Positions 44,862 through 54,179 are shown, counted from the stretch's first letter. The stretch is DNA of 64,000 bases from Dendrosporobacter quercicolus (GCF_900104455.1 NZ_FNHB01000002.1:186001-250000), one strand, 5' to 3'. Notes: generated by a model not told the origin, from the letters alone. Program-made: numbers and translations.

Positions 44862-44867
44862 TGCGGC

Positions 44868-44903
44868 AAGAGCTGGCTCAATATTATTGAGCCAGCTTCT
44901 TTT
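44868..44903 (+). terminator. Terminator after the decarboxylase gene
   Basis: AGAGCTGGCTCAA and TTGAGCCAGCTTCT form a long stem with a TATTA loop, then TTTTT. Confidence 0.88.
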
Positions 44904-44985
44904 TCGATTTAAATTCCCCGGAGGCGGCTAAAATGACCCGCCGGTACAAATGGTTTACTGCTTGTTCCGCATAAGGATGCCTGCA

Positions 44986-45084
44986 AGTTATCCACAAAAT
45001 TATTAACAATAGCCAAAAAGCTGTTGATAACTTGGGGTTAAAAATGCCTTGCTCCTGCGTTGAGGGAAAAAAGGGTGTGGATAA
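44986..45084. promoter_or_regulatory. Cluster of DnaA boxes with an inverted repeat
   Basis: Perfect DnaA boxes are TTATCCACA at 44988-44996 and TGTGGATAA (minus orientation) at 45076-45084, with the near-box TGTTGATAA at 45022-45030. AAGTTATC (44986-44993) and GATAACTT (45026-45033) make an inverted repeat around the first pair. A T-rich stretch (45107-45120) follows. No dnaA, dnaN or parAB genes are nearby. Confidence 0.6.
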
Positions 45085-45266
45085 AATCGGGTTTTCCTGG
45101 GGATTAATTTTTTTATTTTTGTACAGGCGGTCAAATAAGATGTTATGATAGTATTAAAGAATGAAGAGTATTATGAAGCAATTTTTCCCGGATCAAGTTA
45201 AGCGTAAGTCCATTACCCTGATAGAGGTTAAGCAAATGATTTTGGAGAATTACTGGAGGAGCTACG

Positions 45267-46403
45267 ATGGCGAAGAAAATAAGGGTGCTGATCGCTGACG
45301 ATATCACAGCTACCAGGGATAATATCTATAAATTAATGGAGTTTCAGCCCGCTATGGTGGCGGCTGGCCAGGCCGCCACAGCCGAAGAGGCGATTACATT
45401 AGCGCAGCAAATCGAACCGGATGTTATTTTGATGGATGTTAATATGCCTGGCATGGACGGCATTACAGCGGCGGGGTTGATTAAACAAAAGCTGCCGGCT
45501 GTCGGTATTGTCCTGATGAGTGTCCAAGGTGAGGATGAGTATATCAATAAGGCTCTGTTAGCCGGGGCTGCGGGTTATTTGACCAAACCGTTCACCAGCG
45601 ATGAATTGCTGGCTGCAGTTGAAAGTGTTTGCTTCAATAAAAGCTCTGAAGCCCAGTTAGGCCGGGTGATTACCGTATTCAGCAGTAAAGGCGGAATGGG
45701 TAAAACGATGCTGGCCACTAATTTGGCGGTTGCTCTTGCCCGAACGACCGGACAAAAGGTTGCTATCGTTGATGGCAACCTGCAATTTGGTGATGTAGCT
45801 TTATTTCTGGATTTGCTGCCGCGTAAAACGATCGCCGACTTAGTTTTGAAGATTGCCGACCCTGGTCTAATCAGGCTTGACGAGTATCTTTGCGAGTGTG
45901 ACCATTCTGTCGCAGTCTTGCCGGCGCCCTTTAGATTTGAGCAGGCAGAGCTTATTACCGGGGATCATTTTAGCGCTATTTTGCAATTAATGCGGCAACA
46001 GTTTACATATGTCATTGTAGATACCGCTTCCGCCCTTAACAATATCACCCGGGCAGCCCTAAAGGATGCCGAACAGCTCCTGATCGTATCGTCGATGGAC
46101 TTGCCGGCAATAAAAAATCTAAAGTTATGTTTAGAAATTCTGGATAATTTCCATTATCCGCACGATAAGATCAAGCTCATTCTTAACAGGGCAAATTCAG
46201 AAGGCGGCATGGTGCCGGGTGAAGTGGAAGAAAGCCTGCAATGCGCTTTTACGGCGATGCTGCCGAGCGAGGGCAGAACGGTGGTGTCTTCGGTGAATAA
46301 AGGTATTCCCTTTGTGATTAGCAATCCTGAAACTCCAATAGCGCAGGGCATTTTTAAATTAGCGGCACATATTGTGAACGACACGGGTAAGCTTTTCCTG
46401 TAA
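45267..46403 (+). CDS. Receiver domain fused to a ParA/MinD-type ATPase (CpaE/TadZ-like)
   Basis: A 378-residue protein. Residues 1-120 are a response-regulator receiver with the phosphoacceptor Asp in VILMDVNMPGMDG and the Lys in YLTKPFT. Residues 130-378 form a deviant Walker A ATPase (VFSSKGGMGKTMLATNLA, later YVIVDTASALN). CpaE/TadZ proteins of this type position pilus machinery at the cell pole. No other pilus genes are in the window. GGAGGAG precedes ATG 45267. It is co-directional with the DegS-like kinase 63 nt downstream, a possible phospho-donor. Confidence 0.85.
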   Translation: MAKKIRVLIADDITATRDNIYKLMEFQPAMVAAGQAATAEEAITLAQQIEPDVILMDVNMPGMDGITAAGLIKQKLPAVGIVLMSVQGEDEYINKALLAGAAGYLTKPFTSDELLAAVESVCFNKSSEAQLGRVITVFSSKGGMGKTMLATNLAVALARTTGQKVAIVDGNLQFGDVALFLDLLPRKTIADLVLKIADPGLIRLDEYLCECDHSVAVLPAPFRFEQAELITGDHFSAILQLMRQQFTYVIVDTASALNNITRAALKDAEQLLIVSSMDLPAIKNLKLCLEILDNFHYPHDKIKLILNRANSEGGMVPGEVEESLQCAFTAMLPSEGRTVVSSVNKGIPFVISNPETPIAQGIFKLAAHIVNDTGKLFL

Positions 46404-46466
46404 TGTAGGGCCGGACTTTGGAATGATGGAGCAGCTTGGGGCAATACGACGGTTGGGGATGGAAAC

Positions 46467-47612
46467 ATGAATAATTTGGACTTTAAACAACTGGATAAAA
46501 TTGTAAAAAACACCTTGTTGGCCGTGGAGCAAAGCAAAACACAAATATTTGAAATATATGAGGCTGCACGGGCTGAAATGGAACGGGTAAACAAAGATGT
46601 CGAGCGAATCAAGCAAGAGGCAATCGACATTATTTTTCACGTCGATGATTTGGAGAAAAAAGAGCGCAGGGCGCGGTTGCGCTTAATGGAGGTAAGCCGT
46701 AATTTTAATGTCTATAGTGAGGATGACATTAAACATTGCTACGATGAAGCTAAAAATCTTCAGGTAAGCCTGGCTGTCGCCAGAGAGCAGGAACAAAGCT
46801 ACCGCCGGCAGCGGGATGAGCTGGAAGTGCGGTTGAAGCAACTGAAAGATACCGTCGAGAAAGCGGAAGGTCTGGTGTCTCAGGTTGGGGTGGTTTTGGG
46901 GTATCTGGGCAATGAGATGAACGGGGTGGTTAACAAAATTGAGTCACTGCAGCAAAGTCAGCTGTTTGGCGCCAAAATCATCAAAGCCCAGGAAGAGGAA
47001 CGGCGGCGTGTAGCCAGGGAGATTCATGACGGGCCGGCCCAGCTCATGGCCAATGTTGTATTCCGGGCTGAAGTATGCGAGCGGCTGATTGATATTGACA
47101 TCAACCGGGCCAAACAGGAATTGAAGGACCTCAGGGGCCAGGTTCGCGATTGTTTAAAAGAAACCAGAAAAATTATTTTCGATTTACGGCCAATGACGCT
47201 GGACGATTTAGGACTTGTTCCTACCGTTAAAAGATTTCTGGACACATTTAAAGGGCGCTGCGGCGCTATTGCCGAAATCAGGATTCTCGGCGATGAGCAA
47301 CGTCTGGATTCCTATGTGGAAGTTGGTTTGTTTAGAATTATCCAGGAAGCGCTGAATAATGTTGAGAAACATGCCAATGCAACGCTGGTCAAGGTGGTGC
47401 TGGAGTTCCGGGACGATTTTGTGCAGGCTGTGATTGAGGATAATGGCAAAGGCTTTGATACCAGTGAGAACGTTGATAGTGCAAGCTTCGGCTTGCTGGG
47501 CATGCGTGAACGGATTAATTTACTGCAGGGTCAGGTGGATATCATTTCTGAAATCGGCAAAGGCAGTAAGGTTTGCATTAAAGTACCGATAAATAAGCCG
47601 GTATTATCCTAA
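46467..47612 (+). CDS. DegS-like cytoplasmic sensor histidine kinase
   Basis: A 381-residue soluble kinase. Residues ~1-170 form a long coiled-coil sensor domain like that of DegS. The HisKA_3 domain has the phosphorylated His in ARRVAREIHDGPAQLM-type RRVAREIHDGP, and the ATPase domain has NNVEKHANA, DNGKGF and FGLLGMRERI. No NarL/DegU-type regulator lies next to it. The only receiver in the operon is the CpaE-like protein just upstream. Signalling to that receiver or to a distant DegU are both possible. Confidence 0.88.
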   Translation: MNNLDFKQLDKIVKNTLLAVEQSKTQIFEIYEAARAEMERVNKDVERIKQEAIDIIFHVDDLEKKERRARLRLMEVSRNFNVYSEDDIKHCYDEAKNLQVSLAVAREQEQSYRRQRDELEVRLKQLKDTVEKAEGLVSQVGVVLGYLGNEMNGVVNKIESLQQSQLFGAKIIKAQEEERRRVAREIHDGPAQLMANVVFRAEVCERLIDIDINRAKQELKDLRGQVRDCLKETRKIIFDLRPMTLDDLGLVPTVKRFLDTFKGRCGAIAEIRILGDEQRLDSYVEVGLFRIIQEALNNVEKHANATLVKVVLEFRDDFVQAVIEDNGKGFDTSENVDSASFGLLGMRERINLLQGQVDIISEIGKGSKVCIKVPINKPVLS

Positions 47613-47626
47613 TCCAGTACTCCCTA

Positions 47627-47675
47627 TGGCGTACCATCCCTGGCGGTTCCGCCCAGTAATGGTACGCCAGTGCTT
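47627..47675 (+). terminator. Hairpin after the DegS-like gene
   Basis: TGGCGTACCAT (47627-47637) pairs perfectly with ATGGTACGCCA (47659-47669), followed by GTGCTTTCTT. Confidence 0.6.
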
Positions 47676-47748
47676 TCTTGTGCTGCGGTTGTCTCGCCTT
47701 AAGCATGAAATTCCGGACAAGGGACGGGCTAATTAAAGCATGTTTAGC

Positions 47749-47798
47749 TTTACAAGGATTTTTTCGGACTTGCTCGTATCCGTGAAAATCCTTGTAAA
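47749..47798. repeat. 14-bp inverted repeat in the gap before the YesM-like kinase
   Basis: TTTACAAGGATTTT (47749-47762) faces AAAATCCTTGTAAA (47785-47798) across 22 nt that also hold a CGGA/TCCG pairing. The remainder of 47676-48039 is AT-rich. I see no gene in it. Confidence 0.6.
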
Positions 47799-48039
47799 CT
47801 TTCCTTATAGCTTCTGAGCCGAGGCAATAGGCGGCATTGACCGCCAACAGTGCCGCCTTATTTCAGAGGAGGATAAATTGACAAAATTTAGAAATTGTAG
47901 TATTTTGATAATGAGTTGCTTATGAATTGATTATATCTATGACAATTACTGCTTTAATTGATGATTTTTACTATTCTATAGACCTGCAGGCTTCATAACA
48001 GTTTAGACGGTTATGTTGAATGATTGAGAGGGTTAAGCT

Positions 48040-49812
48040 TTGAGATTTTTTTTTACCTTGCGCGTAAAACTGTTTTTAGCGATTATTGGTATTAATCTTA
48101 TTGCAATAATCGCGATAGCTGTTATATTCTACAAAAGCTCCGCGCAATTTCTCGAGCAGGAATATGCAAAAGCCTTGATTGAATACTCCTTTATAGGCGC
48201 CAAAAATTTAGATCAAGACTTTCAGACTGTTTACCATTCGGCGGTCATTGCTTCTCTAGATCCGGAGATTAAGCAGGCTTTGGATAATTTTCAAAGGTTT
48301 GGTCAAGACCGTTTTCTTTTGACAGCGGCTGAGACGTTACAAAAATATAAGTCGGAGAATCACCGGATTGATTTAATTTATCTTTTCTTACCAAACAGCG
48401 ATGTACTTATTAAATCGTCGGAATATAAGCCCATCCAAAGGATTTCTGCAAATTTAACGCCGGACTGGACGGCCTTGTTTCAACCCACCGGGTTGAAACA
48501 AACATTGGCCCCTGTTTATATTACTGATACATTCAGCGTTGTTCCTAAGCCGGTTTTTATGTATCTGAAGCCGATAGAAATAAATGCTGAACAGAAGGCT
48601 TGGCTGGCAGTTCTTATGGATGAACGCAGGATCTATTATAACCATTTGGACAGTATTGCGAGAGAACATGACATCAATGTCTATCTGGTCAATCAGGACA
48701 GGGAAATTGTCTCCAGCAGTAACCGTCAGATGCAAAAGGATAGCTTTTTACCTGCCGCTTTCATGGATTCAGTGACAGAACCTTTTGTCGGAAAGGCTGT
48801 TTATCAACAGGATGGCACCGAATATTTAGGTGTTTATAATAAATCGCCGTTTTCCGGTTATTATACGGTATTGCTGGCAAAGCGGGATAATATTATTGGA
48901 CGTCTGCTGCTACTGCAATACAGCATTGTTTCCCTGGCTGTTGCAGTGCTGTTTTTATCTTTAATCCCGGCGTATTACATGGCCAAGCGGGTGAATAAGC
49001 CAATAGAAAATTTAAAGCAGGCAATGGAACGGATAAGTTACGGCGACTTGACGGCAAAAGCAACGGTTTACGGCCATGACGAAATTGGCAGTTTGAGCGC
49101 CGGGTTTAATGATATGGTCTCCCATATCCGGCAATTGGTTGAAGATTTGGTGACTGAGCGGACACTAAAAAAACAGGCTGAATTAAACGCATTGCAATAC
49201 CAGATCAGGCCGCATTTTATTTATAACACATTAAACTCTATCCGATTTGTGGCCATTATGCAGGGACAAAAGAATATTGGCAGTCTCTTGGGAAAGTTTA
49301 TTGACCTGCTGCAGGTCAGCAGCAATCGCAAGGGAAGTTTTGCCTCCCTGCGGGATGAACTGGATACATTGAAAAAATACATTGCTTTGCAGCAATTCCG
49401 GCGTATGGATAGTTTCACCGTCGCTTACCGGGTAGATGAAGCGGTACTGGACTACTGCGCACCCCGGCTTATTTTGCAGCCACTGGTCGAAAACAGCATA
49501 GTGCATGGTCCAAGCGGGAACAAGCCAATCTGCCATGTCACAATAGGCGCTGAGCTTGAACAGGGCTGTTTGGTTTTGTATGTTGAAGACGACGGCAAGG
49601 GAATGACCCGGGAAGAAATTGCCGCAGTATACTCAGAAAATTCAATTGAAAAAGGTGAATACACCCATATTGGAATATTTAATATTCGGGAGCGATTAAG
49701 ACTTTATTATGGAGACAAAGGAAAACTGGAATATGTAAGTGATGGCCGGACGTTTACCAGGGCCATTATCCATATTCCGGCGTCTAAAGATCCGCGGAAA
49801 TATGAACTGTAG
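48040..49812 (+). CDS. YesM-type sensor histidine kinase
   Basis: A 590-residue membrane kinase with helices at about 10-30 and 290-310 around a large extracytoplasmic sensor (dCache-like). HAMP follows (residues ~310-365), then the His_kinase domain with the phosphorylated His in YQIRPHFIYNTLNSIRF. The ATPase N box is LVENSIVHGPSG and the G boxes are DDGKGM and HIGIFNIRERL. TTG 48040 follows GAGAGGG. Together with the RbsB-like lipoprotein and the AraC-type regulator it forms a three-component sugar sensor. The next genes encode a sugar symporter and isomerase. Confidence 0.88.
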   Translation: MRFFFTLRVKLFLAIIGINLIAIIAIAVIFYKSSAQFLEQEYAKALIEYSFIGAKNLDQDFQTVYHSAVIASLDPEIKQALDNFQRFGQDRFLLTAAETLQKYKSENHRIDLIYLFLPNSDVLIKSSEYKPIQRISANLTPDWTALFQPTGLKQTLAPVYITDTFSVVPKPVFMYLKPIEINAEQKAWLAVLMDERRIYYNHLDSIAREHDINVYLVNQDREIVSSSNRQMQKDSFLPAAFMDSVTEPFVGKAVYQQDGTEYLGVYNKSPFSGYYTVLLAKRDNIIGRLLLLQYSIVSLAVAVLFLSLIPAYYMAKRVNKPIENLKQAMERISYGDLTAKATVYGHDEIGSLSAGFNDMVSHIRQLVEDLVTERTLKKQAELNALQYQIRPHFIYNTLNSIRFVAIMQGQKNIGSLLGKFIDLLQVSSNRKGSFASLRDELDTLKKYIALQQFRRMDSFTVAYRVDEAVLDYCAPRLILQPLVENSIVHGPSGNKPICHVTIGAELEQGCLVLYVEDDGKGMTREEIAAVYSENSIEKGEYTHIGIFNIRERLRLYYGDKGKLEYVSDGRTFTRAIIHIPASKDPRKYEL

Positions 49813-49821
49813 GGGAGAACT

Positions 49822-50766
49822 ATGGAAAAGTTTTTTCTATACGTACTGATTATTACAACCTTGCTAAACATAAGCGGATGCGGTATTCAGGAAGAAAGGG
49901 ACTCAATTGAACAGCCGAGATATACCATTGGAGCGGTTTTAAAATCCTTAGACAGCGAGCACTGGCTGGCTGTGCGGTCAGGAATGCTGCGGGCTGCGCA
50001 AGAGTATCACGTCAATGTGATTGTTTTATATGCCTCAAACGAATCTGCCGTTGCCGAGCAAAAACAAATGATTTGGGATATATTAGGCAATCAAATTGAT
50101 GTATTGGCTGTTGCCTCCTGCGATTTAACCCAGAGCGAAGACTATCTGGAATATGCAAAGAGTAAAAACATTCCCGTATTTATGATTGATGAAAGGGTAG
50201 AAGGCATTCCTTATATTGGCTCCAATAATTACCGTATTGGACAAATGGCCGGGGCTTATTTAGCCGAGCAGATGAGCGGAGACGGAAAAATAGGAATTAT
50301 TATGGGAAATCGGCGGCAAAATGCCCATCTTGAGCGGGTGGCGGGTCTTGAAGACTATCTTGCGCAGCATACGCAGATCAGAATTGTAGACTCCCGGCAG
50401 GCGGATAGTGATTTAAGGCAGGCATCCATCCAGGCTGAGGAAATGCTGGCCAATTTTTCTGATATTGACGGAATTTTTGTGACCAGCGCCCGCATGGCTT
50501 TAGGTGCGATTGAGTCTGAACGGGTAATGAAAAAGGCGAAGATTTATGTTGTTGGGGTAGATACGCAAAATGACGCAATTTTGGCCATGATACAGGGGCG
50601 AATTGCTGCACTGGTTTCGCAAAACGGATATGAAATCGGCTATTTGACGATTCGCTCGATTGTGGAGGGTTTAGACAATCAAACGCTGAATCGGACGGCT
50701 TATATTGAAAACAATTTGATTACAAAAGACAATGCAGCCCAGTATTTAGCGCCTTCAAATCAGTAA
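49822..50766 (+). CDS. RbsB-like sugar-binding lipoprotein (co-sensor)
   Basis: A 314-residue periplasmic binding protein (Peripla_BP_4). The lipoprotein signal ends at Cys in LLNISGCG, and the ribose-binding-like fold has YTIGAVLKSLDSEHWLAVRSGM and VPYIGSNNYRIGQMAG-type segments. It is encoded 9 nt after the YesM-like kinase and 24 nt before the regulator, with no ABC ATPase or permease. The likely role is to present a sugar to the kinase ectodomain instead of to a transporter. GGGGAG precedes ATG 49822. Confidence 0.85.
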   Translation: MEKFFLYVLIITTLLNISGCGIQEERDSIEQPRYTIGAVLKSLDSEHWLAVRSGMLRAAQEYHVNVIVLYASNESAVAEQKQMIWDILGNQIDVLAVASCDLTQSEDYLEYAKSKNIPVFMIDERVEGIPYIGSNNYRIGQMAGAYLAEQMSGDGKIGIIMGNRRQNAHLERVAGLEDYLAQHTQIRIVDSRQADSDLRQASIQAEEMLANFSDIDGIFVTSARMALGAIESERVMKKAKIYVVGVDTQNDAILAMIQGRIAALVSQNGYEIGYLTIRSIVEGLDNQTLNRTAYIENNLITKDNAAQYLAPSNQ

Positions 50767-50790
50767 TGTTATGGTTTCGGGGAGGAGAAA

Positions 50791-52398
50791 ATGATAAAGG
50801 TATTACTGGTAGATGATGACTTTTTGGTCCGAACCTATTTAAAGCAATTGATTGACTGGGAGCGCGAAGGCTTCTATTTGCTCGGCGCTGCAAAGGATGG
50901 CCATGAAGCCTTGCAGTTGGCGAGCGCACAAGCGCCTGACCTGATCATTACGGATGTCTGCATGCCGGTCATGGATGGTGTTGGATTGATTCGGGAATTA
51001 AAAGCAAGCGGGCATCCGGCTGGAATTATTGTATTAAGCTGTCACGATGACTTTGCTTTTGTGAAAGAAGCCATGCAATTAGGCGCCGATGAATACTTAA
51101 TGAAAAATGATTTGGATGCGAACTATTTGATCGAGGTATTGAATAAAGTCGGTAATCAAATTTTTCGGCGTCACAACTGCGGGATGACAAAGAAACGCAT
51201 TCATCAGTTGGCTGAAATTGGTTTGGAAAAATTGGGCTGTGATTTTGTTGTTTCTTTAAGCGAAGGGAATCCGCCGGAAGAAAAAATCAAAGCAATGGCT
51301 AAAGAGGCGGGCGTTTCATCACCTTTAGCCTCCTATGCTTTTTTAATCCTTAAAATTGGTGACTGGAAAAAAAGAAAAGAGGCTTTAAACGAAGGTGAGC
51401 GGGTGGTTTTTCAACGGTCATTTCTTCAAATGTGTCAAACGGCCCTGGAGGGAGCCCGTTATCCGGCAAAGCAGTTTTCTTATTGTTTTCAGCTGTCAGA
51501 AGCGGAATATGTGGTGCTGCTGGATTTTAGCGCAGAAGTCAGTACTGCACGAAAACACCAGACCCTGCATATGACGGCAGAGAACTTGTGCCGGTTTGGC
51601 GAGCGTTATTTTAACCTGGATCTGCTGGAGGGCTCCAGTACCATACAAAGCGGAATTGCATTGCTCCCTCAGGCCTATCATCAGGCGCAAGAGGCCTTGC
51701 AGCATCGTTTTTATGACGAAGGGCCCATTTTCCTGTTTGATGCCCTCTCGCCATTTACTTATCAACTGCCCAGGCCTGCAGAAGAGTTTCTCCTGCAGGC
51801 GGACAGACAGATCATTAAGGGGCCGGTTGAGGAACTGGAGCAGGATTTCGCCGGTGTTCTGGACTTATTACGGGCCAGACGGGTGTATCCCGGCCTGGTA
51901 AGAAAATGGCTGAAGGCAGTAAATGAACAAGCCGGCATTGAACAACCAGACCAGTTTTACCAGGCGATAGAGAAAATTACGGATATTGCCCAATGTCATC
52001 AACCCTATTGGCAAAAGGCAGCGGTTTTATCGGAAAACTACAGGGAAGGAACCCATCCGGCTGTCCGGCAGGCAATTGCATTCATTCAAAAAAATTATAC
52101 ACGACCCTTGTCTTTGCAAGATGCAGCGGTTTTTGTCCAGCTAAATCCGGCCTATTTTAGTTCTTTGTTCAAAAAGGATACCGGTATAACTTTTTCAGAA
52201 TATCTATTGCAGTGCCGCATGAATAAAGTAAAAAGATTATTATTTACCACGAGCCGCCGGTTGAAGGATATTGCCCGGCAGTCCGGTTTTTACGATTACC
52301 GTCATTTTTGCAAATTATTTAAAATGCTTACCGGTAAAACGCCTCGTAATTACCGGCAGTCTATGGTCAAAGAGAATAATACGGCAACTTTTCATTAA
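50791..52398 (+). CDS. YesN-type response regulator with AraC DNA-binding domain
   Basis: A 535-residue regulator. The receiver domain (1-125) has VDDDFLVR, the phosphoacceptor Asp in LIITDVCMPVMDG, and the switch Lys in YLMKND. A long central region (~130-420) probably mediates dimerisation. Two AraC helix-turn-helices close the protein (PLSLQDAAVFVQLNPAYFSS, RLKDIARQSGFYDYRHFCKL). GGGGAGGAG precedes ATG 50791. It should act on the downstream symporter promoter, which carries an 11-bp inverted repeat. Confidence 0.9.
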   Translation: MIKVLLVDDDFLVRTYLKQLIDWEREGFYLLGAAKDGHEALQLASAQAPDLIITDVCMPVMDGVGLIRELKASGHPAGIIVLSCHDDFAFVKEAMQLGADEYLMKNDLDANYLIEVLNKVGNQIFRRHNCGMTKKRIHQLAEIGLEKLGCDFVVSLSEGNPPEEKIKAMAKEAGVSSPLASYAFLILKIGDWKKRKEALNEGERVVFQRSFLQMCQTALEGARYPAKQFSYCFQLSEAEYVVLLDFSAEVSTARKHQTLHMTAENLCRFGERYFNLDLLEGSSTIQSGIALLPQAYHQAQEALQHRFYDEGPIFLFDALSPFTYQLPRPAEEFLLQADRQIIKGPVEELEQDFAGVLDLLRARRVYPGLVRKWLKAVNEQAGIEQPDQFYQAIEKITDIAQCHQPYWQKAAVLSENYREGTHPAVRQAIAFIQKNYTRPLSLQDAAVFVQLNPAYFSSLFKKDTGITFSEYLLQCRMNKVKRLLFTTSRRLKDIARQSGFYDYRHFCKLFKMLTGKTPRNYRQSMVKENNTATFH

Positions 52399-52417
52399 CT
52401 TGCCGGGGAAGATGGAA

Positions 52418-52461
52418 CTAAAAAAACGACACCTGTTTTTGAAAAGGTGTCGTTTTTTTAG
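52418..52461 (+). terminator. Terminator of the three-component sensor operon
   Basis: AAAAAAACGACACCT and AGGTGTCGTTTTTTT form a long stem with an outer GAACT/AGTTC pairing. A-runs and T-runs make it bidirectional. Confidence 0.92.
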
Positions 52462-52495
52462 TTCATAATTAAGCGAATATTTAGATTATACACAT

Positions 52496-52542
52496 TTTAC
52501 AAAAAATACGAAGTTTTTTGTAAATAAATTCATTTATATAAT
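52496..52542 (+). promoter_or_regulatory. Operator palindrome and -10 element before the sugar symporter
   Basis: TTTACAAAAAA (52496-52506) and TTTTTTGTAAA (52514-52524) are perfect 11-bp inverted arms separated by TACGAAG. A TATAAT (52537-52542) lies 12 nt further on, so the right arm covers the -35 position. It is a candidate binding site for the AraC-type regulator encoded upstream. Confidence 0.5.
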
Positions 52543-52672
52543 GAAGTAGAAATCAGCTATGACAGAAAGAGACGCCTGGTTCCGCCCCATGGACGAACGT
52601 GAGAACCCTGCTGCAGAGCGTAATGGTCCTTGGTCAGGCTGATGAAGACTCAATGATAAGGGGGGATTATCT

Positions 52673-54118
52673 TTGGAAGCTAAGCAACAGGTATTTTCCG
52701 CAAATGCGAATCATTCACAGGCATATCTACGGACAATTATGATTATTGCCACTTTCGGCGGTCTGTTATTTGGCTATGACACCGGTGTTATTAACGGAGC
52801 CTTACCGTATATGTCGACGCCGGATCAGCTGAATTTAACGCCGTTAACAGAAGGAATTGTCGCCAGTTCCTTGCTGCTGGGCGCAGCCTTCGGCTCTGTT
52901 ATCGGCGGACGGATGTCTGACCATCAGGGGCGCAGAAAAAATATTATTCAGCTGGCCATATTGTTTTTTGCCGCCACACTGGGCTGTGGTTTTTCGCCCA
53001 ATGCCGAAGCGATGATTGTTTTTCGCTTTGCTCTTGGCTTGGCCGTTGGGGGCGCGTCGGTCACGGTGCCGACTTATCTGGCAGAAGTTTCACCATTGGA
53101 GCAAAGAGGGCGTATTGTTACCCAAAATGAACTCATGATTGTCAGCGGCCAGTTTTTGGCCTTTATCTGTAATGCGGTTCTTGGCGTTACGCTGGGGGAC
53201 AGCGGCCATGTCTGGCGTTATATGCTGTTGGTAGCCGCCTTACCGGCTATTGTGCTGTTTTTTGGCATGCTGCGGATGCCGGAAAGCCCGCGCTGGTTAG
53301 CGTTAAAAGGACAGGTCGACGCAGCACTGGGCATATTGAAAAAGGTGCGTACGTCTGAAGAGCTTGCTGTTGCAGAGTTAAACGAGATTATGGACAATAT
53401 TGCGGCGGAAAAAGATTCCGGCCGGGTAACCTTCAAAGATTTGCGCATACCCTGGATTCGCCGTATTATATTAGTAGGAATTGGCATTGCGACAACAACG
53501 CAGTTGACCGGCGTCAATACGATTATGTATTATGGCACGCAAATTTTAAAGGAAGCCGGTTTCAGCACGCAGGCAGCTCTGATTGGCAATACATTGAACG
53601 GGCTGACTTCGGTTGTAGCCGTTTGCGTCGGCATCGTACTGATTGGCAAAGTCAAACGGCGCCCCATGCTGATGACAGGCTTGGCCGGGACCAGCATGTC
53701 GCTGTTGCTCATTAGTATTGCATCCTATTGGTTTGCTGGATCACCATTGCTTCCTTATATTGTTCTTGGGCTGACAGTGCTTTTCCTGGCTTTTATGCAA
53801 GGATGTATAGGGCCGACCTTATGGTTGATTCTTGCTGAAATTATTCCCCTGCGGCTGCGGGGGCTGGGAATGGGGATCTGCATATTGTTCCACTGGATTA
53901 CTAATTTTTTCGTGGGGCTTACCTTTCCGGTCTTAATGAGTACCTTGGGTTTGCACTTTACATTTCTGATTTTTGTGGTCATTGGCATTGGTTCCATTTT
54001 ATTTGTAAAATTCTTTGTTCCGGAAACCAAAGACTACTCACTGGAAGAACTTGAAAGGTTTTTCCGCGACTTTCAAAATAAGGAAGTCCTGCGGTCGGGC
54101 TTAGGCAAAAGTTCATAA
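52673..54118 (+). CDS. Sugar:proton symporter (MFS sugar porter)
   Basis: A 481-residue 12-helix sugar-porter family protein. Signatures are GGLLFGYDTGVINGALPYM, GGRMSDHQGRRKN, RMPESPRWLALKGQ, TTQLTGVNTIMYYG and the C-terminal PETKDYSLEELE. The subfamily includes XylE, AraE, GalP and IolT, so a pentose, hexose or inositol are possible. TTG 52673 is the only start with a good site (AAGGGGGG). It sits downstream of the three-component sensor and upstream of a Hyi-type isomerase. Confidence 0.88.
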   Translation: MEAKQQVFSANANHSQAYLRTIMIIATFGGLLFGYDTGVINGALPYMSTPDQLNLTPLTEGIVASSLLLGAAFGSVIGGRMSDHQGRRKNIIQLAILFFAATLGCGFSPNAEAMIVFRFALGLAVGGASVTVPTYLAEVSPLEQRGRIVTQNELMIVSGQFLAFICNAVLGVTLGDSGHVWRYMLLVAALPAIVLFFGMLRMPESPRWLALKGQVDAALGILKKVRTSEELAVAELNEIMDNIAAEKDSGRVTFKDLRIPWIRRIILVGIGIATTTQLTGVNTIMYYGTQILKEAGFSTQAALIGNTLNGLTSVVAVCVGIVLIGKVKRRPMLMTGLAGTSMSLLLISIASYWFAGSPLLPYIVLGLTVLFLAFMQGCIGPTLWLILAEIIPLRLRGLGMGICILFHWITNFFVGLTFPVLMSTLGLHFTFLIFVVIGIGSILFVKFFVPETKDYSLEELERFFRDFQNKEVLRSGLGKSS

Positions 54119-54179
54119 GAAGCACTGAGTAGCGGCTGGTTTGCATCCGGTATTGACAAATCGAACGAGAAGAGAAATA

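Noticed and set aside
47578-47847. 89-codon minus-strand frame
   Set aside because: It crosses the terminator hairpin and the 14-bp inverted repeat, and its composition is not protein-like.
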